Assembly (NCBI GenBank): GCA_011109175.1
Contig: RDEW01000002.1
Coordinates: 872,676 to 936,675 of the forward strand
Source: Dicyema japonicum
Lineage: Eukaryota > Dicyemida > Rhombozoa > Dicyemidae
Reading direction: 5' to 3'
DNA: 64,000 bases
The translations under genes were made by a program, and so were the position numbers. Shown one piece after another: positions 1 to 10,479 of the stretch. How positions within the stretch are numbered: the stretch's first letter is position 1; each line of letters starts with the position of its first letter. The notes beneath the pieces were generated by a model. The model saw only the letters and a list, made by a program, of their open reading frames with translations. It was not told where the DNA came from and did not search any database.

Positions 1-650
1 GGAGGAAACTCTTTTGGCTTCCCATGGAAGTGTGTTAATTTTCATGTTGTGGAAGTTGTTTCGATTGATCGAGAGGTTATATAACTGAGTTAGAGCTATG
101 AGGGCACAATTTCTTCACGACAGTTGCTAGAATTCCATCTGGTCTAGTGAAGTAAATTTTTTCTGTGTTTTAATGGCATTTTAATCTTGTGGGTGAGAAA
201 GTGATTAGGTTGAGACATCATCTTGGTTTCAGGCAAGACGGTCGAATGAGTTAGTAGAGGACTGGGATGTCCTTTTGTGGATGTATTGTTTAATGGCCAC
301 ATATGGTTTTACTAAAAGGTTTCACTGCATTATCAAGTGATTTGTAACTTTCTGCGCCTAAGACCGTGGGGATGCTAAAGTTAAGTCTGGTGAGGTAACA
401 TTGTCATTAGCTCTGCAAGGTGTTCTTGTATTTCTTCGGTAGTCAGTAATGATCATAGGTTTTCCTGTGATCAGAGTATAGACAGGTGCCGTAGTTTTTT
501 TAAACCAGGTCGATGGACTCCATTCGTCATTATTAAAATTCCAAGGTATTCTAATGGGGATGAGAACTCGTGATGGCAAGGGGTCGTCATGTGAAAAATT
601 AAGAGTCAATTACTTTTCCTTCCACTCCGTTGACATTCAGTTAAATAATA
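1..650 (-). pseudogene. CR1/Jockey-like LINE fragment (family C), degenerate, runs off the left edge
   Basis: Read on the minus strand, the stretch near 360-600 ends in a motif TSPDLTLAS, typical of the C-terminal part of APE-type endonucleases of non-LTR retrotransposons. Further along (300 down to 1) there are pieces that resemble the linker and the start of the reverse transcriptase, such as SPDGILATVVKKL near 120-150 and NLSINRNNFHNMK near 30-80. The frame changes several times and stop codons interrupt it, so it is not functional. It would encode endonuclease followed by reverse transcriptase of a LINE. Subfamily is inferred from resemblance to the better copy at 20.9-23.3 kb. Confidence 0.55.
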
Positions 651-954
651 GAGATAGATTTTGATAGTCGGATTTGGTTTGACGTCACAAGACATGATCA
701 GTAAGGTTTTCACCAGGTTAGGTCAATAGCAGCAACAAAAGAGTATTACTGTGAAGTTAAGTCCACTGTTGACTTTAGCAGAAACAGTGAACCACATGAC
801 CCCCGCTAAATTCCAATTAGTAAATTATTGTGAGTAAATAATGAGAAATTATAATTCATTAATTATTTATAAAATTATATTAAATATTTATTTATTTGAT
901 TAAATTAATAAATTATTTTCAAAATAAAGTATAATTCTTTTGTGGTCACTACTT

Positions 955-1417
955 ATGTTACAATTAACCACTTTTGATGTGTTCCAAGCAATTTGTTCTA
1001 CAAATCCAAACACCTGCCAACTCAAACCCCTTATAATAAAGATTGAGGAAATGATAAAAGAACGTTTACCTTATCTTTCCCTGGTAAACCGTTGGTGTAG
1101 ACTCTCTGGGTGTTCCATTCCATAAAAAATTGGAATTGATACTCGAAAATGTTGAGTCTGAGCATTTAAATTCAGTCAATGGTCGTCTGCTTATGCTTAT
1201 GGTGTTCAGTCGGTCACTGGCTAGTGCTCATCCTAATAATGTAAATGATATTGTGAATGTGTTTGCATCTCATTTTGATTGCAATGAGGAATATGTTAAT
1301 AATGTTGAGTCAAAGGGGGGTTGGCTTAGATTTCTAAAAGGTGCAGGACTTTGTACTGAAAATGAATCAATGTTCTCATATTATATGAGGTGGCTTGGGT
1401 CTGTATTTAGAATTTAA
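955..1417 (+). CDS. Bcl-2-family-like protein
   Basis: I read two exons, 955-1063 and 1101-1417, joined over a 37-nt GT...AG intron in phase 1, giving about 141 residues. The second exon has the pair of motifs that define Bcl-2 proteins: a BH1-like block VNGRLLMLMVFSRSLA (human form NWGR followed by a hydrophobic helix) and, about 25 residues on, a BH2-like block ESKGGWLRFL (human form NGGW..F). The upstream exon would carry helices 1-3; no clear BH3 motif is seen. Bcl-2 proteins act at the mitochondrial outer membrane in control of cell death. The C-terminus after BH2 is short, with only a weak hydrophobic stretch and no clear membrane anchor. An AT-rich block at 840-940 precedes it, as for other genes here. 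The splice site is the weakest part: without splicing the two frames do not join. It could be a fragment; the BH1/BH2 spacing is the main support. Confidence 0.5.
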
Positions 1418-1470
1418 TTTATTTTAATAAATTTTTATTATATTTTGATTTTGTTAAGGATTTTATTAAG

Positions 1471-1866
1471 TTTGCTATTTTTAATTAAGTGTCTTTGTGA
1501 CGTCATAGATTGCGGTTTTACCGTAACTGCGGTTTTATCGACTATTTTTTGATGTACATAGCTTATTAATTTAAACTTATTTAAAAGGAAACATCAACCC
1601 AGGGTCATACAGTAGCCGCCCTGAGTGGGTGTTGCAACAACCAAATTAATAATAATAAAGCCTTTTCACGAGAGCCATATTATTTATAGCTCCGCATAGG
1701 CAAGACACACACTTTATTTTAGTAAAGAACAGTTAATTTTAACTAATCGGTTTATTATCATTATTAAATTTGCTATTTTTAAGTAAGTGTCTTTGTGACG
1801 TCATAGATTGCGGTTTTGCCGTAACTGCGGTTTTATCGAGTATTCTTTGATGTACATAGCTTATTA
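1471..1866. repeat. Pair of ~98-bp direct repeats flanking a SINE fragment
   Basis: Positions 1471-1568 and 1769-1866 are near-identical direct repeats, 298 bp apart. Each holds the palindrome TGACGTCA (1498-1505 and 1796-1803) and a small internal repeat of TGCGGTTTT. A 5'-truncated SINE (1651-1753, minus strand) lies between them. This looks like a tandem duplication of about 298 bp, or duplicated flanks of an insertion. Confidence 0.75.
1651..1753 (-). mobile_element. tRNA-SINE (SINE1), 5'-truncated copy
   Basis: On the minus strand this is almost the same as 56100-56195, the tail of the full SINE at 55.87-56.20 kb: a body ending in a segment with GCTATAAATA and TGGCTCTCGTGAAA, followed by a (TAA)n tail that reads as ATTATTATTA on this strand. 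The tRNA-like head is missing. The same 3' segment ends LINE family A copies in this window. Confidence 0.8.
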
Positions 1867-3392
1867 AATTTTAACGCTTACTAGCACAAATAAGTAGATC
1901 CGAATATCGTGAGAACACCAAATGAGCACTTTTTCAATTCATTTTGGAAGGTGATTGCTTGATATGATGCCAAAAGTCTCACTCCATTGAGGTTGAAAAA
2001 GACGTTTTCTATCCGTTTTTGAAGAGCACTATTTTGAAAACGTTTTTATTGGAGATGTAAGTAATCATTTGCGATAATTCAGAGACCCACATAAAAAACT
2101 CAAGACCCTTGCCTTAGACGACCCAGGAATTCCAGGTTCGAAGACACAAGGGAACCGGATGTTGCACCCCCGATTTTTATCTTACTATATAGTCGACAAG
2201 ATTGTTATCACATAGTTTGTTGAGAAGGTGAACTTATCAACCTGACAGTATCAACGACTCGGGTTCTGACGACATTACTAAGAACCTCGAAAATACAGGA
2301 AAAAGTTGAGAATTTATTGGTGGCTAATTAAGGCATATTCAGTTCCCAGGTTGGACGTGAAAACCTAATTAATCCAAGCATCACGTCCCTTTACACCGGC
2401 ATTGTGTGAACCCTCCACTGTAATAGGGGAGGAAAAAATATTTATAACTTCTGTGACAATCGCAATTGACGCCTCTTAGGATTTGATGAAGGCATGAGTA
2501 TGTTTTCGTCTCAAACAAAATAGATCCACTGGATTTCTAGTGGGCCACTGGATTTCAAGAATATGGTGAATCCAATAACGCCTCTGTGAATTGAAGATGG
2601 CAAAGAGCAGAAATTCATCAATCAAGTAGGCAGCGGTAGGGGAATCAAACCCACTGCTAAAGATAACCTGTAAATTACGAGCATGAAATTACCTAGAACC
2701 ACTGCTAAATGCAACGCGAGAAAAGCACTCAGCAGATCAATCTGACCAAAAAACAGCAAGCAGAGTACGCATGAGCCGATTGAGTTTTTTGCCTATCCAC
2801 TACTAACAAGGTGAAACTAAATTCCCTCAAGAATGATGATTCGCATAACATGTCACCCAGAGGAACTCCTTCCTCCTCGCCTCTATGCTTTTGTAATCAA
2901 AAAAAACAGTATCTGCATCCTCTGATATTGGAACGACAAGCAAATCGATGTCCTCCTGTAAGAGGTCCTCTTTAATATCATTTTAACGACATTGATACAA
3001 GAAAGCGGGATAATTACTGCTATCGGTATTTATGACCACGTGACCCACTTCAAGAACGGTGAAAATTCAATGTATCCTGCAAAGTATCACAAATATAAAC
3101 ACTTGTGAGTTGCAAGCAGAAGTTAATGTTGCATACATCAGATTTTCCATTACATATGTAACGAAAATGCCATATATGCATGAATGTAGACTAATATAAT
3201 CAGATTTGAAAACTTTGATTAATTACATCATCAATCAGAGCGGATAGAACATCAACTCAGAAGATTCTTATAGCCCACTAAAACACCCACGTTTAATACC
3301 ATTAATTATTTAAATATTTAAATATTTTTTATCAAAAACAACTAACAATTTTTATTAATGGTTTTATTAATGAAAATGGTCAATAATGGAAG
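1867..3392. other. No gene recognised; contains one SINE2 copy
   Basis: No open frame with a recognisable product on either strand. A degenerate GGTTCGAA box occurs near 2133, possibly an old tRNA-derived element. The one recognisable insert is the SINE2 copy at 2500-2705. The 3' part (3300-3390) is AT-rich spacer before the LINE. Confidence 0.5.
2500..2705 (-). mobile_element. SINE2 copy (tRNA-derived)
   Basis: On the minus strand there is a tRNA-like head with a B-box-like GGGTTTGATTCCC, followed by a body with CTACTTGATTGATGAATTTC that recurs in at least ten other copies in the window (for example 18.95, 41.1, 42.6 and 54.6 kb). The A box is degenerate. Confidence 0.55.
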
Positions 3393-4420
3393 TTGGATGA
3401 ATCGTCGGTTAGGATAATCAGACTACTACTTGCGAATACAAGACTATCTGTGAGGACAGAAGGAGCAACTTCCCGCAGTTTCAAAACAACGATTGGGACA
3501 CCCCGGGGTGATTCCCTCTCCCCTTTACTATTCACCATATACCTTGAATCTGCACTCCGCGACCTCCGTAAATGCTATATAGGAGACATAGAAGAGACAT
3601 CTTATGCGGATGATGTGGATTTTGTATCACGGGATGTGACCGCACTCCAACACTTGCTAGAAAATGCACCTGCGTAGCTTGAGAAATGGTTTCTCAGCGT
3701 AAATGTTAACAAAACTGAAATTACGGAAATCGAAAGAGAATACGATACTACTCATGACAGATGGAGACGTACTAATAAGCTCGGCTCTCTACTAGGAGAC
3801 GCTGAAGATGTACTAAGGAGGAAAACACTGGCAAATGCGGCAATGACTAAACTAAAGAAAGGATGGCTAAGGGCCAAAGGACTTGGAATTGACATCAGAT
3901 GCAGGCTTTACAACGCGTTTGTGAAACCGATCCTACTGTACAACGCTGGGACATGGGAAAGTTCCTTCAACGAACTATTGAAACTGGATTCGTTCCATAG
4001 AAGGCAACTAAGAAGCTTACTCGGAATGGAGTGGCCACGTAGAATATCAACCACTGGTATCTACAACAAGTGTATGTGTTCTTACATCAGCAAGGATGTG
4101 ATAGATGCCCGGTGGAGGCTATTTGGGCATGTACTAAGAATGAACCCGGACGCACCCGCTAACAAAGCGATGGAAGATTACTTTGACAGATGCGAAAAAC
4201 CCTTCCGCGGACGACCTAGATCGACACTTCCGACTGCCTAAACAAAGACTTAAATCGTGTGAGAAAAAATCTAAAGACGGGGACGACCTGGACGAATTGA
4301 GATCACTCGCATTCGACAGAGGAAAAGACTAACTATAAATATTGTTTCTTTGAGTGTTGCACATGCGGTGCTATAATCATTATAGCTTTCGATGAAAGTG
4401 CTAATAATAATAATGGAAGT
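3393..4420 (+). pseudogene. LINE family A: reverse transcriptase palm and thumb to the 3' end
   Basis: One frame stays open from 3393 to 4241 except for a single TAG at 3675-3677. It carries the RT motif B (TPRGDSLSPLLF) and the catalytic YADD (3603-3614), then a thumb region with LGSLLGDAEDVLRRKTLA and LYNAFVKPILLYNAGTWE, both typical of this LINE family. The 5' half (endonuclease and fingers) is missing, so it is 5'-truncated. The tail 4241-4330 encodes a stretch like GDDLDELRSLAFDR that recurs in other copies, and the element ends near 4400 in a GCACATG...GCTATAA segment and a short (TAA)n run. An RT of this type copies its own RNA at a nicked genomic target. It is dead because of truncation and the stop codon. 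Confidence 0.8.
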
Positions 4421-4545
4421 AGGTCTGCCCTCATCTATTTTCGCCGCACGTCTTACAGTCGCAGAAATCACTTCATTCTTCTGCGGAATATTTTTCATAA
4501 TGTAATTTTCACTAGATGATTTGGTCAGGGAGATAGAAGCGGAAC

Positions 4546-4665
4546 CCTGTAATGTACTATTGGAAGATGGATTTTGTCAGCACAAGCAGATGTTCTCCCT
4601 TGGGTTCTTTTCTTGGATTAATTAGTTATGACTGTTTGTTCTAGGTTTACCAAAGATTGTTAGTC
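4546..4665 (-). mobile_element. LINE family A 5' end fragment
   Basis: On the minus strand this matches the segment at about 55130-55250, just upstream of the family A endonuclease start at 55319. Shared words include GGGAGAACATCTGCTTGTG and AAATCCATCTTCCAATA. Similar pieces lie at 36300-36430 (minus) and 51860-51950 (plus). It is the 5' untranslated part of the element with no coding region attached. Confidence 0.65.
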
Positions 4666-4914
4666 TGGGCTGTTACTTTCAAAGGATTGAGAGTTGTCTC
4701 AGAGAGAAACAAGAGAGAAATAAGACTTAGAGCACCTTGCTCGTCTCAGAGAGAGATAAGACTTAGAGTGACCTTGCACTTGAAGTATAAGAGGATGACG
4801 TTGTTATTAGTCTCTCGGGTTGCACATGCCTTTTCATAGCGAAAGTCCATTAAGCCATATTTTATGGTCTGGCCACTTCCCACGCACGTGTAATCCATAT
4901 TATATTCAAATTTA

Positions 4915-5640
4915 TTTATTTAACTCCAAGACCACCAAGAAAGATAGGTCATAACTAACTGATTAGGTGATCCCAGCCTCCAACAACATCCGAACTTTCT
5001 TCGCCTGGTCTTCTGATGACCCAACTGCATTCCGGAAGCGCCTTCTCTTCTTGTGCAAATGAATTCAATCGGCGTGCACTTTTTTATAACCGAACCGAAA
5101 TTCCTCTGAATGGGCCACCTTTTCCTTGAACGAGTTTCCCAGTTCCTTGCAAAAACGCAGGAAACCCTGGCCATTCTTAAACGTCGCCTCATCAGAAACG
5201 AGGCCGCAATGAGATATCAGTATGGTGCATAATTTTCCCGCCTGAGAGTTCAAGCGATCAATTCTCGAATAAAGAATGGCAAATCTCCAGACGGAGCAAA
5301 CATATTCAATAGAAGGAACAATGACTTGTTGGTAGACCTTGTTGACGCAAGCAGCATGGGGGAAGGGGCTCTTCTTTATGATCGCTTTTAAAATGTTCAT
5401 TTCGAAGACCTTTGGCAAGCACTTTCTCCGTGACTCGAGAACGTCATCAGAGAGTCAAAAACTACCCAATAATCCTCTGGGTCCTCGTAGAAGGGATAGA
5501 AGTATCTTCAAAAACAGTTCGAGTCCATCCTTAAATCTTCTATCAGTAGTGAAAATGGTGAACTGGGATTTAGATGCTGACACACATATTTGCAGATAGC
5601 CAGTCACATACCCGGTTTAGGTGTGACTGAACAATTGCTA
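4915..5640 (-). pseudogene. LINE family C: RT thumb and 3' end, degenerate
   Basis: The minus-strand frame 5418-5065 reads through a thumb region (NILKAIIKKSPFPHAACVNK ... VPSIEYVCSVWRF ... IDRLNSQAGK) that matches the family C thumb at 22.5-22.8 kb. Upstream pieces at 5450-5620 give FDSLMTFS, the 'LGV.FD..L.FS.H' motif. Downstream the coding end reads LLEAGIT-stop, as in the copy at 23.3 kb, and the element ends near 4915 in an AATAAATAAAT tail. Several frameshifts make it non-functional. Confidence 0.7.
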
Positions 5641-6136
5641 CAGCCATGTTCAAATAGGAGAACAGATAACGCAGTTGAACATTGGTCCCTGTAGCATTGC
5701 TTCAAGAGTTTCCAAATTTTTTAAATTTGGCGACCAGGCAGATTGTAGTTTTATTTGGAACAATTTTTCCGAAATTAATTGAATAATTTCCCCAAATAAT
5801 CACCCATTCCAGATATTAACAGTTACTAGAGGTGTTCTCTGGGAGATTGGAAATGCAATATCGTCCAGGATAGAGATCCACGGGGGTGGCATGGTTACGC
5901 AACCGTCTCAGAATTGCAATCGTTCGCGGCAATGATCACTATCTCTAGGTATCTGAATTTTTTGTCATTCTAAAAAGTAGATGCCCCGGTCCCTGGTGTT
6001 GAAATTGCTTTTTCATGTACGGTTGATTCTGACTTTTTCGAAGTTTGTATTCCTGCATTTTGAGTTTTTCAATTATTACTGCTTCTCCAAGTTCAAATCA
6101 CGATTTGATCGTCGAAAAGTAACTTACCTCATTTTA
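5641..6136. other. No gene recognised
   Basis: About 500 bp between two minus-strand LINE remnants. I see no coherent frame, intron pattern or known repeat on either strand. Confidence 0.5.
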
Positions 6137-7945
6137 TAAATTATTATTAGCACTTTCACGAGAGCCATAATATTTATAGCCCCGCATGTGCAGCAAAAAA
6201 TATGAGAGAATTAGTTAGGTTGCTCCAAGCTCTTCTGTTCATAGCTAGTGAGTCCAGATCGTCACCAGATGCCAATGTTTTCTTCACGGCTTTCAGATCG
6301 TTTTGTAGAACGACCGGGAGGGTAGTTTTCGGTCTTCCACGAAAGCGTCTTACATTGGGGAGTAGTAATCTACCATTGCGATATTCAAGGGGATATCGGG
6401 TCCAACCTCAGGACGTATCCAAAAAGTCTCCAACGAGAGCTAATGATCTCGTGACTTAATGGTGTACAGTCACACTTATTGTACAGTCCATTCCGCAAGA
6501 TCTTGGATGGCAGGAGATTCTAGTTATGTTTCTTAGATGATTCTGTGAAACGAGTCTAGCCTCTCCAATTCCTCTTTTGAGGTGGCCAGGTCCCAGAGTT
6601 ATATAGTAGGATTGGTTTTATAAAGGTGTCGTATAACATTATCCTTTGTTTTACGTTATTCCTTTCCGTTTTAGCCATAGGTTTTTCAGCCCGTATAATG
6701 CCGCGTTTACCATGTTTTTCTCTGTATGATATCTTCACTATCTCCTAATTGGGAGCCAAGTTTCTTTGTATGTCTCCATTTCTCTTCGAGTGAGTTATTC
6801 ATTCGTCTTATTTCTGTCCGTTCTGTTTTTTTCTGTTCACGGTGAAAAACCATTTCCCAAATATATCTGGTGCTTTTTCTAGTATATGTTCCAGGAGTTT
6901 TTTGTCTTCAGAGATTAGGTCGACATCATCAGCATAAATCACTTCTTCTATTTTTTCATTGGTATAATTGTCTCAGTTCCCTCATAGCGGCCTCCAAGTA
7001 TATTGTGAATAGTAACGGAGAGAGGGAGTCTCCTTGAGGAGTGCCTGTGTTTGTTTCAAATTTTCTTGAGTAGGTTTTTCTAACTCTCACAAGGAGTTCT
7101 GTTTTAAATATAAGAATTTGTAACATTTTTAGACTCGATTCGTATAAACCTTCCAGCACTGTCATCAATTTGTTCCTGTTAACTTTTGATAGATCTATGT
7201 GGTGACATTGCAATATCTTTATGTGTTGCACATCTCATCTGTGACTCCAAACTGCATCAGCTGTTGATTTCCTTCTCTGAACCCACTTTGACTTTCGGGT
7301 AGTCGGGTCCTTTTATTCGTTCCAATACAATGTTAGCTAAGACTTTTTGTAGAGAATTTGTTTCCTTTGCGTGTCCATTTCGTGTATTCTCATTATTATT
7401 GTTTGTAGTGTTGTTATGTTTCTTATGTTTGATACCATGTTTCAATAACCATTCTGTGATCAGTTGTTGAACCTTCGTATGAGCGTGGTTATTTGTCATT
7501 GATCCGGCATATAATGTAATCAATTTGGTTGTATATAGGGACTAGTTTTCCTTCTGGGTTTCTTCGTTCGCCCATCCAAGTGGTTATGTGGCATGCACGA
7601 TGAGAGAATGCGGTGTTGCACAAGAACAGTTTGTTTGCCGTGCAGAAATGGCCAAGTATGGTCCCAGGCAAGTTTCTTTTCCCACGTCTGTGTCTTCCCA
7701 TGAAGGTATCTTCTGAGTCGATATTTTCCATGGTTTTCATCGAGATAGTAATTTTCGTATCTTGTGTACAGCCAATGGTAACGTTGTATCTTTCTAGGTC
7801 ATCACAGAGAGTATTTCTTGACTGAGGCTTAGATATTCCTCTAGCATTGAACGTATGAAGCTTTAGGGCATGCATATTCTTTTGTATCTTCTGCTTTCTA
7901 GACATTTTTCTTAACCGTTGTACAGAGAAGAAACGAGGCACGTCA
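6137..7945 (-). pseudogene. LINE family A, longest degenerate copy (endonuclease, RT, 3' end)
   Basis: Minus strand, in order: 7941-7489 is an APE-type endonuclease with the N-terminal NARG and CTQDTKI motifs, then an internal deletion, then HITTWMGERRNPEG and NQIDYIICR, the conserved C-terminal part. 7231-6956 is RT with TGTPQGDSLSPLLFTIYLEA (motif B). 6738-6556 is a thumb piece with LYDTFIKPILLYNSGTW. The C-terminal tail at 6460-6200 encodes a GRPKTTLP-type stretch, and 6190-6137 is the 3' end with GCTATAAATATTATGGCTCTCGTGAAA and a short TAA run. The frame is broken in several places. The endonuclease nicks target DNA and RT primes from the nick in working elements of this type. Confidence 0.8.
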
Positions 7946-8251
7946 CCACCTCATTTTATAAATATGGCGTTTAATTTTATTACAAGACTTACCCCCACCG
8001 ACATAATAGACACAGTGTTGCCACTCACAGCAATCGAGATCACAGTTTTTACGGACGTCATGACTTTTGGGTGTGGCCAGACGTCCAAGACACGTAGGGA
8101 AGACTAATCGATCAATTTGTCTCGAAAGTTAATGCATGAAAATTTAATTTGAAAATAAACCAGCACAAGGTGACACAATTAAATATTTATTAAATATTAA
8201 ATTTATAATGTAATTTTTTTCTAAAATATTTAATAATAAAATTTCCGATAA

Positions 8252-8973
8252 TCACAGTAATATTATTTTTGTAATAAGTACAATATTCGCATAAAATCTA
8301 TCTTCTGAATAATTCATTTCAATTCGATTATCTGTTAAATGCGTATTTTCTAAAATTGGCTTACGAACTGCTCCAAAAATAGACTTTCCACATTCTTTCG
8401 CTAAAAATTATTATAATAATTACCATTCCCAACAAAATCCCTGACTGTATCATTTCTGAAAAACTGAGCTCTAAAATCCGATATTTCCACAAAGACATCT
8501 TCCGGGAAGTAAACGAACAGTTTGTCACATTTATAGTAGTCATCGATTTCTGATGTCATGCTTACTTCCACACAAGTTTGTATTTTGTCGGCTAAATATG
8601 CATTTATAGTACTTATTGTTATCTCAAGCTGATAAATTTCAAACTTTCTTCCATCGGATCTGGCGGTGACCCCAAAATCGACTAGTCCGCTATCCATGAT
8701 GATTTGAAGGGGATTCGAATTAATATATTCTGTTTTAATTCTCACGTTTTTGAATAAATGCGATTGGAGCTGATTTTATAAATTATTTACTTTATCATCC
8801 TCCTTCCAGAAAACAGTGATATTCCCACTGATAGCCACGTGAGTTGTTTCTTGGTGATAGATGATCCAGGTTGGTGCTGGTTTAGTACGGTATTTAAATG
8901 AAAAGTAATAACGAGGAATTTGAGTATTTATAGTAATTATGTTGATAACTAAGATGAATTTTTGAAAATACAA
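8252..8973 (-). CDS. Secreted or surface protein, unrecognised family (member 1)
   Basis: Three exons on the minus strand: 8973-8791, 8769-8424, 8400-8252. The introns are 8790-8770 (21 nt, phase 0) and 8423-8401 (23 nt, phase 1); both have GT...AG ends and joining them gives one open frame of 225 residues. The N-terminus (MYFQKFILVINIITINT) is a likely signal peptide. The chain then has an ISGNITVFW block, a YYKCDKLFVYF block and a segment EISDFRAQFFRNDTVRDFVG directly before the second intron. The last block aligns with EISSLKLQFFRDDLIFEFIG in the plus-strand relative at 13.6 kb, where an intron falls at the same place and phase. There are potential N-glycosylation sites. No transmembrane helix is obvious at the C-terminus. 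The family is unknown to me; the YY.C repeats recall immunoglobulin-like folds, but that is weak. Confidence 0.7.
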
Positions 8974-9129
8974 ATTATGTGTATCATGTATGTTGAAATT
9001 GTTTATGCAAATTATTTTATTTAATTAAGATTTTTATATTTAATACTATATTATTTATTTATTTAAATAAAAAACCCTTTCAATCTTTTTGGTTCTCCCC
9101 ACCGTCGGTGGTTCTTTCATCTCCTGTGT

Positions 9130-9785
9130 CTTCGACCTGTCTGGTGTCCCCATTTATCCAGACTTTTGATTCTTCTATGTGGAGACGTCGAAACCATTCC
9201 TGGTCCATGGAGAGGTTTTACAATTATACAACTGAATACGAATTGGATCAGGAAGAAAATCTTTGAACTCCGGGCACTTCTCCGCGAAAATGAGGCTGAC
9301 CTCGCTTTAATACAGGAGTCCAAGCTATCTCCCTCCATACAAATAAAGAGCTCACGGGCGAATGGCCTGACAAAGTATCTTATATTCACCTAAAACACCT
9401 AAGCCACTAAGCAATTGGCTACCTCACGCAAATATACAACCTGTCCATCAACTATAATATTATTCCCAAGATTTGGAAGAATTCTATCATCAGACTGATA
9501 TTGAAGGCTGGGAAACCAGAGACACAACCTGCATCCTACATGCCTATTTCTGTTACCAGCACACTGTCAAAAATTATGGAGAAACTTGTATTATCAGTCA
9601 TTATTCAGTATCTTCCACGTCCTATATTTCAACATGGTTTCCTCCGCGGTAGGTCCACCGCTACATACTTGGCAACTCTATCGCAGTTTATTGCCGACGG
9701 TTTTAACACCCATCCTCCGCCTCACAAACGCACAATCTTGGTTTCTATTGACATCAACAACTTTCGATTGGAATTGTAACAGGTA
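9130..9785 (+). pseudogene. LINE family C with internal deletion and a degenerate 2A-like motif
   Basis: The plus strand carries a leucine-rich lead with GDVETIPGP (9181-9207), then IIQLNTNWIRKKIFELRALL and DLALIQESKL, the start of the APE endonuclease. It then jumps to the RT fingers: LKAGKPETQPASYMPISVTS, HGFLRGRSTATYLATL and LVSIDI. The region between is deleted. The first motif is the same as the 2A-like motif of the copy at 21.05 kb, but NPGP has become IPGP, which would be expected to abolish ribosome skipping. Confidence 0.7.
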
Positions 9786-10479
9786 ACTTGCTTGTTCTCT
9801 GTTTTTGATGCGCTATTTTATTTTTCTCTGGATTTTAATTTATTTTGCTCATTCACAAACCTTTCTGTGGATGGATACCGGTGTCGGAGCCTATACCTTT
9901 CCAGTGAAGTCACGGTTATATTAATGTGTTTTGTGCTTTTTTTCTTTTTTCAATTAGCATCAAGTTATCTGTTTGTTCCATATGGTTTGAACTATCAGGA
10001 TGGCATCAAAGCGGTCGTTTGCGTTTCCTTGAGGTGGGGGTTAACAATAACACCGATTCTAGAAGGCCAGACTAATTATCGAGTACCACAATGTCCCGTC
10101 TATTGTGCTTGATAACCACCGAGGTTCGGATAAAACTGTCCACATTGATATGGACCCCTGAATATCTATTACAGATTTCACCTTCAGCTTGAAAATGTAA
10201 GAACCAAATTCAATACACACAATATTTATTTCACAATATTAGAGAAAAATGACTCATTAATTATATACACTTCACTCAGCAGAGCTGGTCAAAATAGTTA
10301 TCAGATGAACAATCACTCTATTCGATTCGTACTGCCCCTACTCCTGTTACCCATACAAATGAATCTCCTTGTTTACCCCCAAAGATCATCAGATTTTTCT
10401 TTCACTCTAGCAAATCCAACTGCCACTTCACTAACATTTCTAGCTCTCCTTCCATAGCTTCTTCCTTTACTTTCACGAC
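9786..10479. other. Hydrophobic open frame and spacer, no gene recognised
   Basis: A plus-strand frame of 106 codons (9792-10112) encodes a strongly hydrophobic middle part, but its composition reflects T-rich DNA and I see no conserved motif or short intron near it. Treated as non-coding. 10200-10479 may hold the decayed 3' part of the GPATCH1 pseudogene. Confidence 0.35.

Noticed and set aside
9792-10112. A membrane protein gene of 106 residues
   Set aside because: Hydrophobicity follows from T-rich DNA; no flanking introns, no conserved motif, and it follows a LINE remnant without a break.
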